This document shows positions 1 through 9,884 of a stretch of 64,000 nucleotides of DNA, piece after piece. The position numbers were made by a program, and so were the translations under genes. Below the pieces are notes generated by a model that was given only the letters and a program-made list of their open reading frames with translations, was not told the DNA's origin and did not search any database. The stretch is from Prosthecobacter sp. (GTDB taxonomy: Bacteria; Verrucomicrobiota; Verrucomicrobiia; Verrucomicrobiales; Verrucomicrobiaceae). Positions within the stretch are counted from its first letter, which is position 1. Each line of letters begins with the position of its first letter. Location: contig JAIPJY010000004.1 of assembly GCA_021733925.1 (NCBI GenBank), positions 124,001-188,000 of the forward strand, written 5' to 3'.

Positions 1-700
1 CCATGCCGAGTTTCTGCAGGAAGTATTGAGCCGGCGGCTTGTCCATGACGAAGACATTCACCTTGCGCTCATTGGCCGCGGTGATGATGGCCTCGTAGTT
101 GTTGTACAACAACATGGGGGTGATTTCATTTTCCTGCAGCAGCTTGACCACTGTGTCTCCCAGCTTGGCCGCGACTGGAAATCCCCGCAGAGAAGCCAGG
201 TTGTTAATGCCAGAGATGGAGGAACGGAAAAAGATGGAGACTTCGATGGTGGTGTACTGCTTCCCAAAATCCAGTTAAGCAGTGCGCTCCGGTGTTTTAA
301 ACATCGCGTCGATGACATCAAACTCACCTTCTTTCATCCGGCGCACGGCATCGTTCCAGTCCATGCCATGGATTTCGGCGGTGACTCCCGTTCGTTTTTC
401 CCAAACACGCCATTGATCGATGATGATCCCCTGAAGCCTGCCCTCATTGTCCCTGAAAACATAAGGAGGAAAATTGTCATCCGTCACCACGGTGATGGTA
501 TGGGGAGGGGCGGTTTCCTGCCCCGAAACATCCAGGGAGACGAGAAGGAAAGACAAAAGCAGGAGAATGAAACTTCTGCGGCGGCTTCCAGCCTCAGCCG
601 GCCCTGATGCACGGGGAAAAATAAATCGTCGAAGCAGTGAAGCCAGCCCCGTGCCCGGAGTCATAGTGCAAGCGGGAATGTTGACAGAATATTCAGTCAT
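1..700 (-). pseudogene. Periplasmic solute-binding (SBP_bac_3) sensor protein, split by one in-frame stop; 3' end outside window
   Basis: Starts at ATG 698-700 (an alternative ATG lies at 665-667). A hydrophobic signal or anchor segment is at about residues 43-60, followed by an SBP_bac_3 fold opening with TVVTDDNFPPYVF. The frame stops at TAA 275-277 just after FKTPERTA. The same frame then continues unbroken to the window edge with LDFGKQYTTIEVSIFF and SLRGFPVAAKLGD, exactly what this family has after the PER motif. One base change from a CAA, GAA or AAA codon would restore it. In related proteins this domain usually precedes PAS and histidine-kinase domains, so the missing part is probably a sensor kinase, in keeping with the kinases at 769-4507. 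It could be a young pseudogene, a sequencing error or a readthrough stop. Domain assignment is confident; status as broken depends on the one base. Confidence 0.75.
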
Positions 701-768
701 GCTTCAAGCCGTGTTCGAACGTGGAGGCACCGCCATGCTGGGCATGCATTGAATTTCGATTCATCTGC

Positions 769-2862
769 TTAATGGGAGGGGGCGTGCTGCATGTTCAGCA
801 CTGTGTGAAGCATTCTCAGCAAAGTTTCCACCGTGTAAGGCTTGGGGATGAAGTCTGTGACGCCCGCGCTCGTGGCCTTGGCCACCATGTCTTTTACGCT
901 CAGGCCGCTGGCGGCGATGATGCGCACCTTTGGATTTATGCGCATGAGCACCTGGATGGTCGCCGGGCCGTCCATCACCGGCATCATCATGTCAGTAAGC
1001 ACCACCGCGATTTTCTCTTTGTGGGTGGCATACAAGGTGGAGGCCTCGACACCGTCAGCTGCCGGCAGCACACGATAGCCAAACGATTCCAGGGTCTGAC
1101 CAGTGATGTGCCGGACGGGTTCCTCGTCATCAATGAGGAGCACGAGTTCGCCATTGCCACGTGGCATCTCGGTTTGCACTGGGGCCGGCATACCCACGCT
1201 TTCCAATATCTGCGCAGGCAGATACATCTGAAACTTGGAACCCTTGCCGATTTCACTGGAAGCACGAATAAAACCTTGATGACTTTTAATGATGGCAAGT
1301 GCGGAAGACAATCCCAGCCCGGTACCTTTGCCCAGCTCCTTGGTGGTGAAAAACGGTTCGAAAATGCGGTCCATCACCTCCGGCGGCATGCCTGTGCCGG
1401 TGTCTTCCAGCTCGATGAGGAGATACGGTCCGGGCTTTGACCCGGGAATCATCGTCGCACATTGCTCATCAAGGAGATGATTGCTGGCGCTGAGGTTTAA
1501 AGTGCCGCCGTTGGGCATGGCATCACGTGCGTTGACACACAAATTGAGCAGCATCTGGTGAATCTGCGTGGGATCTCCTTGAACGATCCACAGATTTGTC
1601 GGGATGTCACTGCTGACGCGGATGTTCTTGGGGAAGGTTTCAAAGGCAATCTTTTCAATGCCATTGAGAAGATGACCAGCCTGCACCTCTACGCGCTGCC
1701 CCTCGACACCCCGCGAAAAGGAGAGCACCTGACGGACCATGTCCGCCCCGCGCCTTGCGCTGTTTTCGATGGTGGCCAGCACGCCCATCCGCATTGCATC
1801 CTGCTCGTGGAGTTTCAGCAGTTCGATGGACATCATGATGGGGGTCAGCGCATTGTTGAGATCATGAGCGATGCCGCCTGCGAGTGTGCCGAGGCTCTCC
1901 ATGCGCTGGGCGCGCAGCAGCTGTTCTTCGACCTTCTTGCGCTCGGTGATGTCAGTGTTGATCACCAGAATGCTGCGCGGCTGGCCTGCGGCATCACGCA
2001 GCAGGGTCCACCGGCCTTCAACGATCAGCTTGCGACCATCTTTACCCACCTGGTGCAGCTCTCCGTCCCATTCCCCGGTCTGCATGACTTTTTCGAACGC
2101 CTGCTGAAAAGTTTCAGCGTTTTGATCTTTGATGTCGGTCACCAGACGCCCGATCGCCTCAGCCGCTGTCCAGCCATAGAACCGTTCAGCGCTCTTGTTC
2201 CAGTAGGTGACGCGGTGATCGAGCCCGCATACCAGGATGGCGTCTCTGGCCAGTTCGAGCAGGGAAGCTTTTTCGTAGGCTGCAAGCTGGGATGCCTCCA
2301 ACTCCTGTGTGCGCTGCTTCACCCGTTGTTCGAGTTCCTGGAGATGGGATCTGGACTCCAGCAGCAACCGCGATTTTTCCGTCAGTGAAATGGCCAGCTG
2401 CAGCACTTCGATGATGTCGAACGGCTTCTTCAAAATGAGCATGCGGTCACGCGGCTTGATCTGTTCCTGCACATCACTCCAGCAGCAGTCCGCATAGGCG
2501 GTGCAGATCACGATCTGCATGTCTGGGCAGACCTGCCATATCTGCCGGGTCGTCTCGATTCCGTCCCAGCCCGGCGGCATGCGGACATCGACAAATGCCA
2601 TGGCATAGGGCTGCCCCTCTGCCTGCGCATTTTTGACCATCTGCAGTCCTTCCTCTCCCTGAGATGCTGTGTCGATGGTGAAAGTCTGCCTGGCGCTCTG
2701 TGTCAGCAGAGGTGAACCAAACAACGCGACTTCATCGGCCACCAACGATTCATCTACATTGCTAATGGGTGCCAGGATTTTGCGGAAGTCATCATGAATG
2801 GAGCGGTTGTCATCGATGACTAAAATGCGCCGGTGGGCGGCTGTCGTGGTTGTATGTGTCAT
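769..2862 (-). CDS. Hybrid histidine kinase: REC-PAS-HisKA-HATPase-REC
   Basis: 697 residues with no membrane segment, so cytoplasmic. The order is: an N-terminal receiver at about 12-150 with phosphoacceptor Asp92 in FVDVRMPP; a coiled linker at 165-200; a PAS domain at about 200-310; HisKA with His333 in GGIAHDLNNAL; a HATPase domain with the N box near 441-448 and GKGTGLGLSSA at 511-521; and a C-terminal receiver with Asp624 in LTDMMMPVMDG. It resembles two-component proteins that take a phosphate from a partner kinase and also signal on their own. It lies 7 bp downstream of the membrane kinase at 2870-4507, so the two are probably co-transcribed and act in one phosphorelay. No DNA-binding output domain is present. 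The signal is unknown. Confidence 0.93.
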   Translation of the reverse strand: MTHTTTTAAHRRILVIDDNRSIHDDFRKILAPISNVDESLVADEVALFGSPLLTQSARQTFTIDTASQGEEGLQMVKNAQAEGQPYAMAFVDVRMPPGWDGIETTRQIWQVCPDMQIVICTAYADCCWSDVQEQIKPRDRMLILKKPFDIIEVLQLAISLTEKSRLLLESRSHLQELEQRVKQRTQELEASQLAAYEKASLLELARDAILVCGLDHRVTYWNKSAERFYGWTAAEAIGRLVTDIKDQNAETFQQAFEKVMQTGEWDGELHQVGKDGRKLIVEGRWTLLRDAAGQPRSILVINTDITERKKVEEQLLRAQRMESLGTLAGGIAHDLNNALTPIMMSIELLKLHEQDAMRMGVLATIENSARRGADMVRQVLSFSRGVEGQRVEVQAGHLLNGIEKIAFETFPKNIRVSSDIPTNLWIVQGDPTQIHQMLLNLCVNARDAMPNGGTLNLSASNHLLDEQCATMIPGSKPGPYLLIELEDTGTGMPPEVMDRIFEPFFTTKELGKGTGLGLSSALAIIKSHQGFIRASSEIGKGSKFQMYLPAQILESVGMPAPVQTEMPRGNGELVLLIDDEEPVRHITGQTLESFGYRVLPAADGVEASTLYATHKEKIAVVLTDMMMPVMDGPATIQVLMRINPKVRIIAASGLSVKDMVAKATSAGVTDFIPKPYTVETLLRMLHTVLNMQHAPSH

Positions 2863-2869
2863 GGTCGGA

Positions 2870-4507
2870 TTAATTCTCCAATGGAAGTGTCAATGTGAAG
2901 GTGGCTCCCAGTCCGGGGCCATCGCTGTGAGCCTTTAAAGTTCCGCCCAACTCCTTGGCAGCCAGCGCGCCGCTGTGCAGTCCAAAACCGTGCCCCATCT
3001 TTTTGGTGGTGAAGCCATGGGAAAAGATGCGATCGATGTTTTCCGGGGCAATGCCGGTGCCATTGTCTATCACCGCAATCTCCAGCTGCCCCACCTGATT
3101 GAGTGTTGCGCGCACCGTCATGAGCCGGTCGCCCTCACTGTGATCCAGGGCGTGCTTGGCATTGCTCAGGAGGTTCACCAGAATCTGCATCACCTTGTGC
3201 CTGTCCGTTTTCAGCGGCGGCAATGGAGCAATTTCACAGGCCACATTGACCTCGTGACGCGTGAAACTGGCGGTATTGATGCGGATGCTGTCCTCGACCA
3301 AGTCTGCCACTGAGAGCGCTTCGACGACCCCGGTGCCACGTGCGTAGCGCTGCTGCATGGCCACGATCTCCTTAATGTGATCGATGTTTTTTTGCAGCAT
3401 TTCCATTTCCTGCAGAATGGCCACCTGCGGCTCCGCAAGATGCACCGCCAGCTTGAGCAGGTAGTCCGGCAGCATCTTGCCTCGCGGGTCGGTGGTGAGG
3501 AAGGCGGGCAGGTCTGCCGAGTTCTGCTGCAAGAGCTCCGCCACGTTTTTCAGACTGCCGGTTCTGAACTCGCGCACCTTGCTGGTCGCAAGCTCAGCCG
3601 AGACACCAACGCTGTTAAGCACGTTGCCCACATTGTGCAGCACGCTGGTGGCCACCTCCGCCATGCCAGCCAGACGTGAGGTTTCGAGCAGTTCGGCCTG
3701 CGTCCTGGTCAATTCTGCGGTGCGCTCCACCACCTGACGTTCGATTTCAACGTTGCTGCCCTCAAGAGTGGCGCGACGCAGCGCGATCTCGGACATTTCC
3801 TGCAGCATCCTGCGAATGGCGACGATGAGAATGGCGTCTTCAAACAGCACCCAGCCGGCATGCTCGACCCAGCGCCAGGAACTGGCGGTCAGCACACCGA
3901 AGACGGACTGCGGCCAGTACAGACCGCGGAAAAGGTGATCTGCAGCCACCACCACCGTGGCCGTCGCGAGCACACGCCAGTCACGGTAAAAGGCGAGAAA
4001 TGCGAGGGAGCCAAAAATGTGGAAGTGCGTCTCGATGCGGCCACCCGTCAGGTGGATCAGCAGCGCAGAGGTCAGCACCTGGGCAACTGCAATGACATGG
4101 CGGGTCACGGCCTTTCCGGGATGGTGCCAGGCCAGCCATACGGGAAAACCGCTGATCGCACCGCCGAGCAACACTGCGGCCCAGACGTGCACGTGTATCT
4201 GGCTCGAATCCCCGATCCAGGTCAGGGGAGAAATCCACAAGGCAGCCACGATGCCCGCCAGCCATTGGACAATCATCAACCGGGCAAACAACTGGTCTGT
4301 GTGCCGGTGCAGGTCATTCTCGGCGGCAGTGAACAGTGCAGCAGCACGTTGTTGCAGCGCAAAGTCCGGCAGTGACGATGGGTCAACGCTAGTCGCGCTG
4401 GATTGCGGGCGAGGTTCGTCGGCCGCGATACGCAGCAACGCTGTGGCCTGCTGCAGCGCATGGTTTTGTGGAAGAGTGGTTGCAGTTAAGGCTGACATAA
4501 GGTGCAT
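2870..4507 (-). CDS. Membrane-anchored sensor histidine kinase
   Basis: 545 residues. A hydrophobic region at about 76-235 forms five or six membrane segments and carries the conserved stretch HFHIFGSLAFLAFYRDWRVL. A coiled coil at about 238-275 joins it to a HisKA-like domain whose phosphoacceptor is probably His291 in VLHNVGNVLNS. A HATPase domain ends the protein, with VIDNGTGI and HGFGLHSGALAAKELGG. The N-terminal module is typical of kinases found next to receiver-hybrid kinases in PVC bacteria. The ligand is unknown; the His-rich membrane segments (HVHVW, HFHIF) could bind metal or heme, which is inference. A second possible start is at 4498. It sits between the RedB-like gene, 14 bp upstream, and the hybrid kinase. 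Confidence 0.92.
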   Translation of the reverse strand: MHLMSALTATTLPQNHALQQATALLRIAADEPRPQSSATSVDPSSLPDFALQQRAAALFTAAENDLHRHTDQLFARLMIVQWLAGIVAALWISPLTWIGDSSQIHVHVWAAVLLGGAISGFPVWLAWHHPGKAVTRHVIAVAQVLTSALLIHLTGGRIETHFHIFGSLAFLAFYRDWRVLATATVVVAADHLFRGLYWPQSVFGVLTASSWRWVEHAGWVLFEDAILIVAIRRMLQEMSEIALRRATLEGSNVEIERQVVERTAELTRTQAELLETSRLAGMAEVATSVLHNVGNVLNSVGVSAELATSKVREFRTGSLKNVAELLQQNSADLPAFLTTDPRGKMLPDYLLKLAVHLAEPQVAILQEMEMLQKNIDHIKEIVAMQQRYARGTGVVEALSVADLVEDSIRINTASFTRHEVNVACEIAPLPPLKTDRHKVMQILVNLLSNAKHALDHSEGDRLMTVRATLNQVGQLEIAVIDNGTGIAPENIDRIFSHGFTTKKMGHGFGLHSGALAAKELGGTLKAHSDGPGLGATFTLTLPLEN

Positions 4508-4521
4508 TTTTCAATTTTTTC

Positions 4522-5088
4522 TCATCCGAGGGCACAACCGAAAACGGGGGCACTGGCAGAGAGAGTGGTCTTTTGCTTCAACAATAACTCGATGGCATCA
4601 CGCCCGGGATTGTCCCCAGAATGGCTGCGGGCAAGGGTGATGCCGCCTTGGAAAACCAGCCCGCCGCTGGCATCATAGAGCAGCGTCTGGCCCGAGGTGA
4701 CCGCCTGAAAACGGAGGGCTTCTTCGCCCTGATAATCGACATTCACCTGCACTCCAGGAATGGCCGCCGCAGCATGCCACAGGTCGGTTTTCGACCAATC
4801 CTCGTCCATGCCCTCAGGCTGGATGAACCACACCTGAGCACTGAACAATCCCCGGCAGTGTGCCACGAGCTGTTCCAGCTCTCCGAGGGTCGCGCGGGAG
4901 CAGGGGCAGCGTGGATGCAGAAACAATATCAGCTGGGACTGGCCTGGATCACGCTGCACCCGACTGGTTTCCGGCCATTGCGCTGGCGGGTTGCCCGTGG
5001 CACCGGCGGTCTGGGAATACTGCGCCATCAGCAAGCTTCCCGTGAGAACCACCAAAAGCCAGAAAACGGCAATGGTGCTGATTTTCAA
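4522..5088 (-). CDS. RedB-like membrane-anchored thioredoxin-fold protein
   Basis: 188 residues. The N-terminal membrane anchor at about 5-22 predicts that the rest lies in the periplasm. LFLHPRCPCSRATLGELEQL places a Cys61-Pro-Cys63-Ser motif at the start of a thioredoxin-like fold, and the later LYDASGGLVFQGGIT matches the end of such folds. The spacing is CxC rather than CxxC. Proteins annotated RedB share this motif and often lie beside sensor kinases in PVC bacteria and Geobacter. The best start is TTG 5086-5088, since the first internal ATG would remove the anchor. The gene leads the minus-strand group ending at 769, preceded by an AT-rich region (5100-5235) that probably holds the promoter. 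A role as a redox partner of the kinase is inference. Confidence 0.75.
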   Translation of the reverse strand: MKISTIAVFWLLVVLTGSLLMAQYSQTAGATGNPPAQWPETSRVQRDPGQSQLILFLHPRCPCSRATLGELEQLVAHCRGLFSAQVWFIQPEGMDEDWSKTDLWHAAAAIPGVQVNVDYQGEEALRFQAVTSGQTLLYDASGGLVFQGGITLARSHSGDNPGRDAIELLLKQKTTLSASAPVFGCALG

Positions 5089-5277
5089 TGAGGCAGAGCC
5101 AAATCGAGCAAACCCCGCTACCTTGTCAGGTGATGGTGTCGAATGAGTTGGACTTACTATAAATTACGTTAACACTCATAAACATAAGATTCAGTACTAA
5201 AGCCAACCAAATAAACCAAGCTTTATTTAACACGAATGAAACGCTTAGTAGCGCAGACTTTCGAATGGTCGTTTTTA

Positions 5278-5520
5278 TCAATCGAGCTCCAATGCCATGT
5301 CATCATTTTTCGCATGGCTGCTGGGTTCCGGAGCGCGCAGAGCCCTGGCACCGTTGAAGCTTTCACTGTGTGCATGCTTGTAACCGGCGGGATCGATCGT
5401 CTGCCAGAGCCGGTCCCTCCTTTCGCTGGAACATCCTGCCAGGAGGACTGCTACCAGCACCCCTGGCAGCAGAAGCAGTCGCTGAGAACCAAGGGGGGAG
5501 AGTGGATTGCGGGTTTTCAT
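5278..5520 (-). CDS. Small putative lipoprotein
   Basis: 80 residues starting at ATG 5518-5520. A basic N-terminus and hydrophobic core end in the lipobox LLAGC with Cys30, so it should be lipidated and membrane-anchored. The mature part is about 50 residues, polar and low in complexity, with no domain I recognise. It begins 18 bp after the araD stop on the same strand and is probably the last gene of that transcript. The lipobox and operon position make it more credible than an ORF of this length would otherwise be. Function unknown. Confidence 0.6.
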   Translation of the reverse strand: MKTRNPLSPLGSQRLLLLPGVLVAVLLAGCSSERRDRLWQTIDPAGYKHAHSESFNGARALRAPEPSSHAKNDDMALELD

Positions 5521-5538
5521 CAGTGGAGGAGATTTGGG

Positions 5539-6246
5539 TTATTTCTGTCCGTAATACGCGCCCGGTCCGTGTTTGCGCAAATGATGCTTTTCCAGGATGT
5601 GGCCGGGGATGGAAGCGATGGCGGGATTCAGGGTGGCTGAGCCGAGGGCCATGTGAGCGCACATTTCGAGGGCGATGCTGTTCTTCAGCGAATCCATGGC
5701 GTTTTTGCCGAAGGTGAACGGGGCGTGATGGATCTGCAGCACAGCGGGCATTTCGAGCGGGCTGAGTTTCAACTCGCGCAGGCGCTCGACAATGGCGACC
5801 CCGGTGAAGTGTTCATAGTCCTGAGCCACTTCTTCAGGTGTGAGCGCACGCACCAGTGGAACGGTACCGTGAAAGTGATCCGCGTGCGTGGTGCCGAAGC
5901 AGGGAATCTCACGACCAGCCTGCGCAAACATGGTGGCATGCAGGCTGTGCGTGTGGGTGACGCCGCCGATTTCGGGAAATTCACGGTAGAGCACGAGATG
6001 CGTCTTGGTGTCGGACGAGGGCCGCAGATTGCCCTCCACCACCCGGCCATCAAGGTCGAGAACGACGATGTCGGAGGGCTTGAGATCCAAATAATCCACG
6101 CCACTCGGTTTGATAGCCCACAGACCAGAGGCGCGGTCGATGCCACTCACGTTGCCCCAGGTCAGGCGTACGAGGCCGCTGGGTTCCAGGGCACGGTTGG
6201 CTTCACAGACTTGTTCGCGGAGGTCTTGGAGGGTCATTGAAGGCAT
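5539..6246 (-). CDS. araD: L-ribulose-5-phosphate 4-epimerase
   Basis: 235 residues, close to the 231 of E. coli AraD. It should interconvert L-ribulose 5-phosphate and D-xylulose 5-phosphate, feeding pentoses into the pentose phosphate pathway in the cytoplasm. Visible class II aldolase signatures are LTWGNVSGIDR, KPSGVDY, SSDTKTH, the zinc-binding THTHSLHAT (His98 and His100), GTTHADHFHG, and the C-terminal HHLRKHGPGAYYGQ. Asp79 and a later histidine near 173 fit the remaining metal and catalytic sites. Start at ATG 6244-6246, with another possible at 6237. No araA or araB lies in the window, so the sugar could also reach it through the related ascorbate (UlaF/SgaE) route, which the sequence alone does not separate. 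Confidence 0.93.
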   Translation of the reverse strand: MPSMTLQDLREQVCEANRALEPSGLVRLTWGNVSGIDRASGLWAIKPSGVDYLDLKPSDIVVLDLDGRVVEGNLRPSSDTKTHLVLYREFPEIGGVTHTHSLHATMFAQAGREIPCFGTTHADHFHGTVPLVRALTPEEVAQDYEHFTGVAIVERLRELKLSPLEMPAVLQIHHAPFTFGKNAMDSLKNSIALEMCAHMALGSATLNPAIASIPGHILEKHHLRKHGPGAYYGQK

Positions 6247-6362
6247 GAAAGCCCAAACGTCTTACAATTCCAGCAACATAAACCGTCCCTCGGGGCGTTA
6301 ATACACTGATCCTTGAAGGTTGACGTGGGGAACGCCCCCGTTGACCTGTACCGCTAACACAC

Positions 6363-7364
<1,002 letters not shown>

Positions 7365-7376
7365 CACTGCCACACC

Positions 7377-8297
7377 GTGAACCGGGAAACTGTGCAGAAC
7401 GACAACGACGCCAGACTCACGCGCATCCTCAAGCGCGTGCGGCGCATCGAACTGCTCACGCGCGGCATGGTGAAGGAGATGCTCGGCGGCCAGTACCACT
7501 CCCGCTTCAAGGGCCAAGGCATCGAGTTTGATGATTTCCGCGAGTACCAGCCGGGTGATGACGTGCGCTTCATCGACTGGAACGTCACTGCGCGCATGAA
7601 CGATCCGTTTGTACGCAAGTATGTCGAGGAACGTGAACTGACGGTGATGATCTGCGTGGATGTCAGCGGTTCCGGTGATTACGGCAGCCAGGAAGACTCG
7701 AAGCGCGAACGTGCGGCGGAGATTGCTGCGGTGTTCGCCTTCAGCGCCGTGCAGAACCAGGACAAGGTGGGGCTCACGCTCTTTTCCGACGGCATCGAAC
7801 ATTACCTGCCTGCACGCAAAGGGGCAGCCCATGCCCTGCGGATTTTGCGAGATATTTTAAACAACGAGCCGAAGCGGCATGGCACGGACCTCAAGCCCGC
7901 GCTCGACCTGGCGCTCGAACGCATCGCCCATCACGCGCTGGTGATCGTGGTTTCGGATTTTATCACGCCTGATCAAAGCTGGGAGAAAAGCATGCGGGCT
8001 GTTGCGGCCAAACATGATGTGATTGCAGCGCAGATCCTGGACCCGCGTGAAATCACCCTGCCAGACGCAGGCCGCGTCTGCCTCGAAGACCCGGAAACCG
8101 GGGAGCAATTTCTCGTGAACACCTCCCATCCGGCGGTGCGTGACCAGTATGAACAACGACTGGCAGAACGACAGGACGCGCTGGAGCACCTGCTGCGCCG
8201 CTGTGGCGTGGAGCGCATCACGGTGCGGACCGACGAGGACTACGCGCCTGCCTTGAAAGCCTATTTCCGTTCGCGCAAAAGGAGGAAACGTGGATGA
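7377..8297 (+). CDS. DUF58 domain protein with von Willebrand A-like fold
   Basis: 306 residues starting at GTG 7377-7379. The DUF58 signature FDDFREYQPGDDVRFIDWNV is at about 51-70, and the MIDAS-like metal motif DVSGS is at 95-99. No signal peptide or membrane segment is visible, so it is probably cytoplasmic. In MoxR-Bat operons this protein is encoded straight after the ATPase and is believed to be its direct partner. Its stop overlaps the start of the next gene in an ATGA arrangement at 8294-8297, pointing to translational coupling. Confidence 0.93.
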   Translation: MNRETVQNDNDARLTRILKRVRRIELLTRGMVKEMLGGQYHSRFKGQGIEFDDFREYQPGDDVRFIDWNVTARMNDPFVRKYVEERELTVMICVDVSGSGDYGSQEDSKRERAAEIAAVFAFSAVQNQDKVGLTLFSDGIEHYLPARKGAAHALRILRDILNNEPKRHGTDLKPALDLALERIAHHALVIVVSDFITPDQSWEKSMRAVAAKHDVIAAQILDPREITLPDAGRVCLEDPETGEQFLVNTSHPAVRDQYEQRLAERQDALEHLLRRCGVERITVRTDEDYAPALKAYFRSRKRRKRG

Positions 8298-8854
8298 AGC
8301 CCACGCTGTACCACATGCATATCCTGCTGGCTCAGTTCCAGGGTCCGGGCCCGCTGCCGCACCCTGAACTGCCACCGCCTGACAGCGTGGAACTGCCACC
8401 CGCTTGGTGGATTCCGTGGGCGACGCTGCTGCTGCTTTGCCTCCTGATCGCTCTCATCATCTGGCTGCTGGTCCGCCCAAAAGTGGAGCCCTCAGCGCCG
8501 CTGCGGCAGCCGTGGGGCTCGGCCTTTCGTGCCTTGAGCGACCTGCGAGCACGCATTCAATCCATCCCGCCGCAGGACATGAGCCATAGGATTTCGCAGA
8601 TCCTGCGGCGCTACCTGCAGGAGCGCTACGCGGTGCCCGCGCCAGCCCGCACGACACGCGAATTGTTCGACGGTCAACTGGAGCGGAAACCCGGAATGCC
8701 GGTGCCGCGATCCCAGGGAATGTGGCGCGAGCGGTTTGAACCTGTGGCTCATCTGTGTGATGACATCTCGTTCATGCCAGCTCCGCGGACGGAGGAGGAA
8801 TCGACCATGCTCATTGATCAGGCGCTTGCACGCATGCAGGAGGAGAAACCATGA
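8294..8854 (+). CDS. Small single-pass membrane protein of the Bat operon (DUF4381-like)
   Basis: 186 residues. A Pro-rich N-terminus (PLPHPELPPPDSVELPPAWW) leads into one membrane helix at about 38-60, followed by a basic soluble domain with SHRISQILRRYLQERYAVPA and TTRELFD. This layout, and its position between the DUF58 and BatA genes, matches the DUF4381 family found in Bat operons. Both ends overlap neighbouring genes: ATGA with DUF58 at 8294 and ATGA with BatA at 8851, so expression should be coupled. It may act as a membrane adaptor in the complex; that is inference. Confidence 0.85.
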   Translation: MKPTLYHMHILLAQFQGPGPLPHPELPPPDSVELPPAWWIPWATLLLLCLLIALIIWLLVRPKVEPSAPLRQPWGSAFRALSDLRARIQSIPPQDMSHRISQILRRYLQERYAVPAPARTTRELFDGQLERKPGMPVPRSQGMWRERFEPVAHLCDDISFMPAPRTEEESTMLIDQALARMQEEKP

Positions 8855-9879
8855 CGATTCCGGGCTTTCCTGGAGTTCAGATTTTGCACCCGCTTTGGCT
8901 GCTGCTGCTGCCATTGGTGCCGCTGCTGGCCATTCTGCGCGGTGGACGTGGCAAACGGGCGGCCATCAAATTTCCCACCGCCTCCCTGCTGCGTGATCTC
9001 GGCAGACCGGCGCGCAGCAGCCTCGGGGGCTTTGTCTTTGGACTTATTCTGATCAGCCTGACCTTCGGCATCCTGGCGCTGTCACGACCGCAGAAAGTCC
9101 TATCCTATGAAGAGGAGAAATCCGAGGGAATCGCCATCATGCTGACGGTGGACGTCTCGCTGTCGATGCTGATCGAGGACTTCTACATCGGCGGTCAGCC
9201 TGTGAACCGACTCACTGCGGCCAAGCGGGTGATGGCGGACTTCATCAAAGGCCGGCGCAGCGACAAAATCGGCATCGTGGCCTTTGCCGGTGAAACCTAC
9301 CTGCCCTGCCCGCTCACGCTTGACCGCGACTGGCTGATCAACAACCTTGACCGTGTGCAGACTCAACGTGTGGGTGACGGCACCGCCATCGGGTCGGGCA
9401 TCGCGTCCGCCGCCAACCGCATGCGTCGTGAAAAATCGCCAAGCAAAGTCATCGTGCTGCTGACGGATGGAGCGAACAATTCCGGCCGCCTCAGCCCGCA
9501 GCTTGCGGCGAAGCTGGCCGCCACGCTCGGCATCAAGATCTACACGATCGCGATCGGCACGCCGGGCATGCACAGCATCCCCGATCCCAGACGCGGCACC
9601 TTCACGCCGGTGGGACAGCAGTTGTTTGATGAAGACACGCTCAAAGAAGTCGCAGCCATCGGCAGCGGCCAGTTCTACATGGCGCAAAACCTCAATTCGC
9701 TGAGCGGTGTGTTTGCCACCATCGACAAACTGGAAAAAACCAAGATCGAACATCACAAGATCATCGAAACCGAAGAGCTGTTTCCCTGGCCGCTAGCCGT
9801 TTCCGCCATCGCGTTGTTTCTCGCGCTGCTGCTGTCATTGACTGTTCTGCACTCGGCCCCTGAGCCAGTCGCCACCTGA
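8851..9879 (+). CDS. batA: BatA-type von Willebrand A membrane protein
   Basis: 342 residues. Two N-terminal membrane helices (about 10-30 and 58-77), a von Willebrand A domain at about 93-285 with intact MIDAS residues in DVSLS (Asp101, Ser103, Ser105), and a C-terminal helix at about 312-335. The VWA domain is expected to face the periplasm. A good ribosome-binding site, AGGAGG at 8838-8843, lies 7 bp before the ATG. Bat proteins were named for aerotolerance in Bacteroides fragilis; their mechanism is not settled. BatB follows after 5 bp. Confidence 0.93.
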   Translation: MTIPGFPGVQILHPLWLLLLPLVPLLAILRGGRGKRAAIKFPTASLLRDLGRPARSSLGGFVFGLILISLTFGILALSRPQKVLSYEEEKSEGIAIMLTVDVSLSMLIEDFYIGGQPVNRLTAAKRVMADFIKGRRSDKIGIVAFAGETYLPCPLTLDRDWLINNLDRVQTQRVGDGTAIGSGIASAANRMRREKSPSKVIVLLTDGANNSGRLSPQLAAKLAATLGIKIYTIAIGTPGMHSIPDPRRGTFTPVGQQLFDEDTLKEVAAIGSGQFYMAQNLNSLSGVFATIDKLEKTKIEHHKIIETEELFPWPLAVSAIALFLALLLSLTVLHSAPEPVAT

Positions 9880-9884
9880 TTGTC

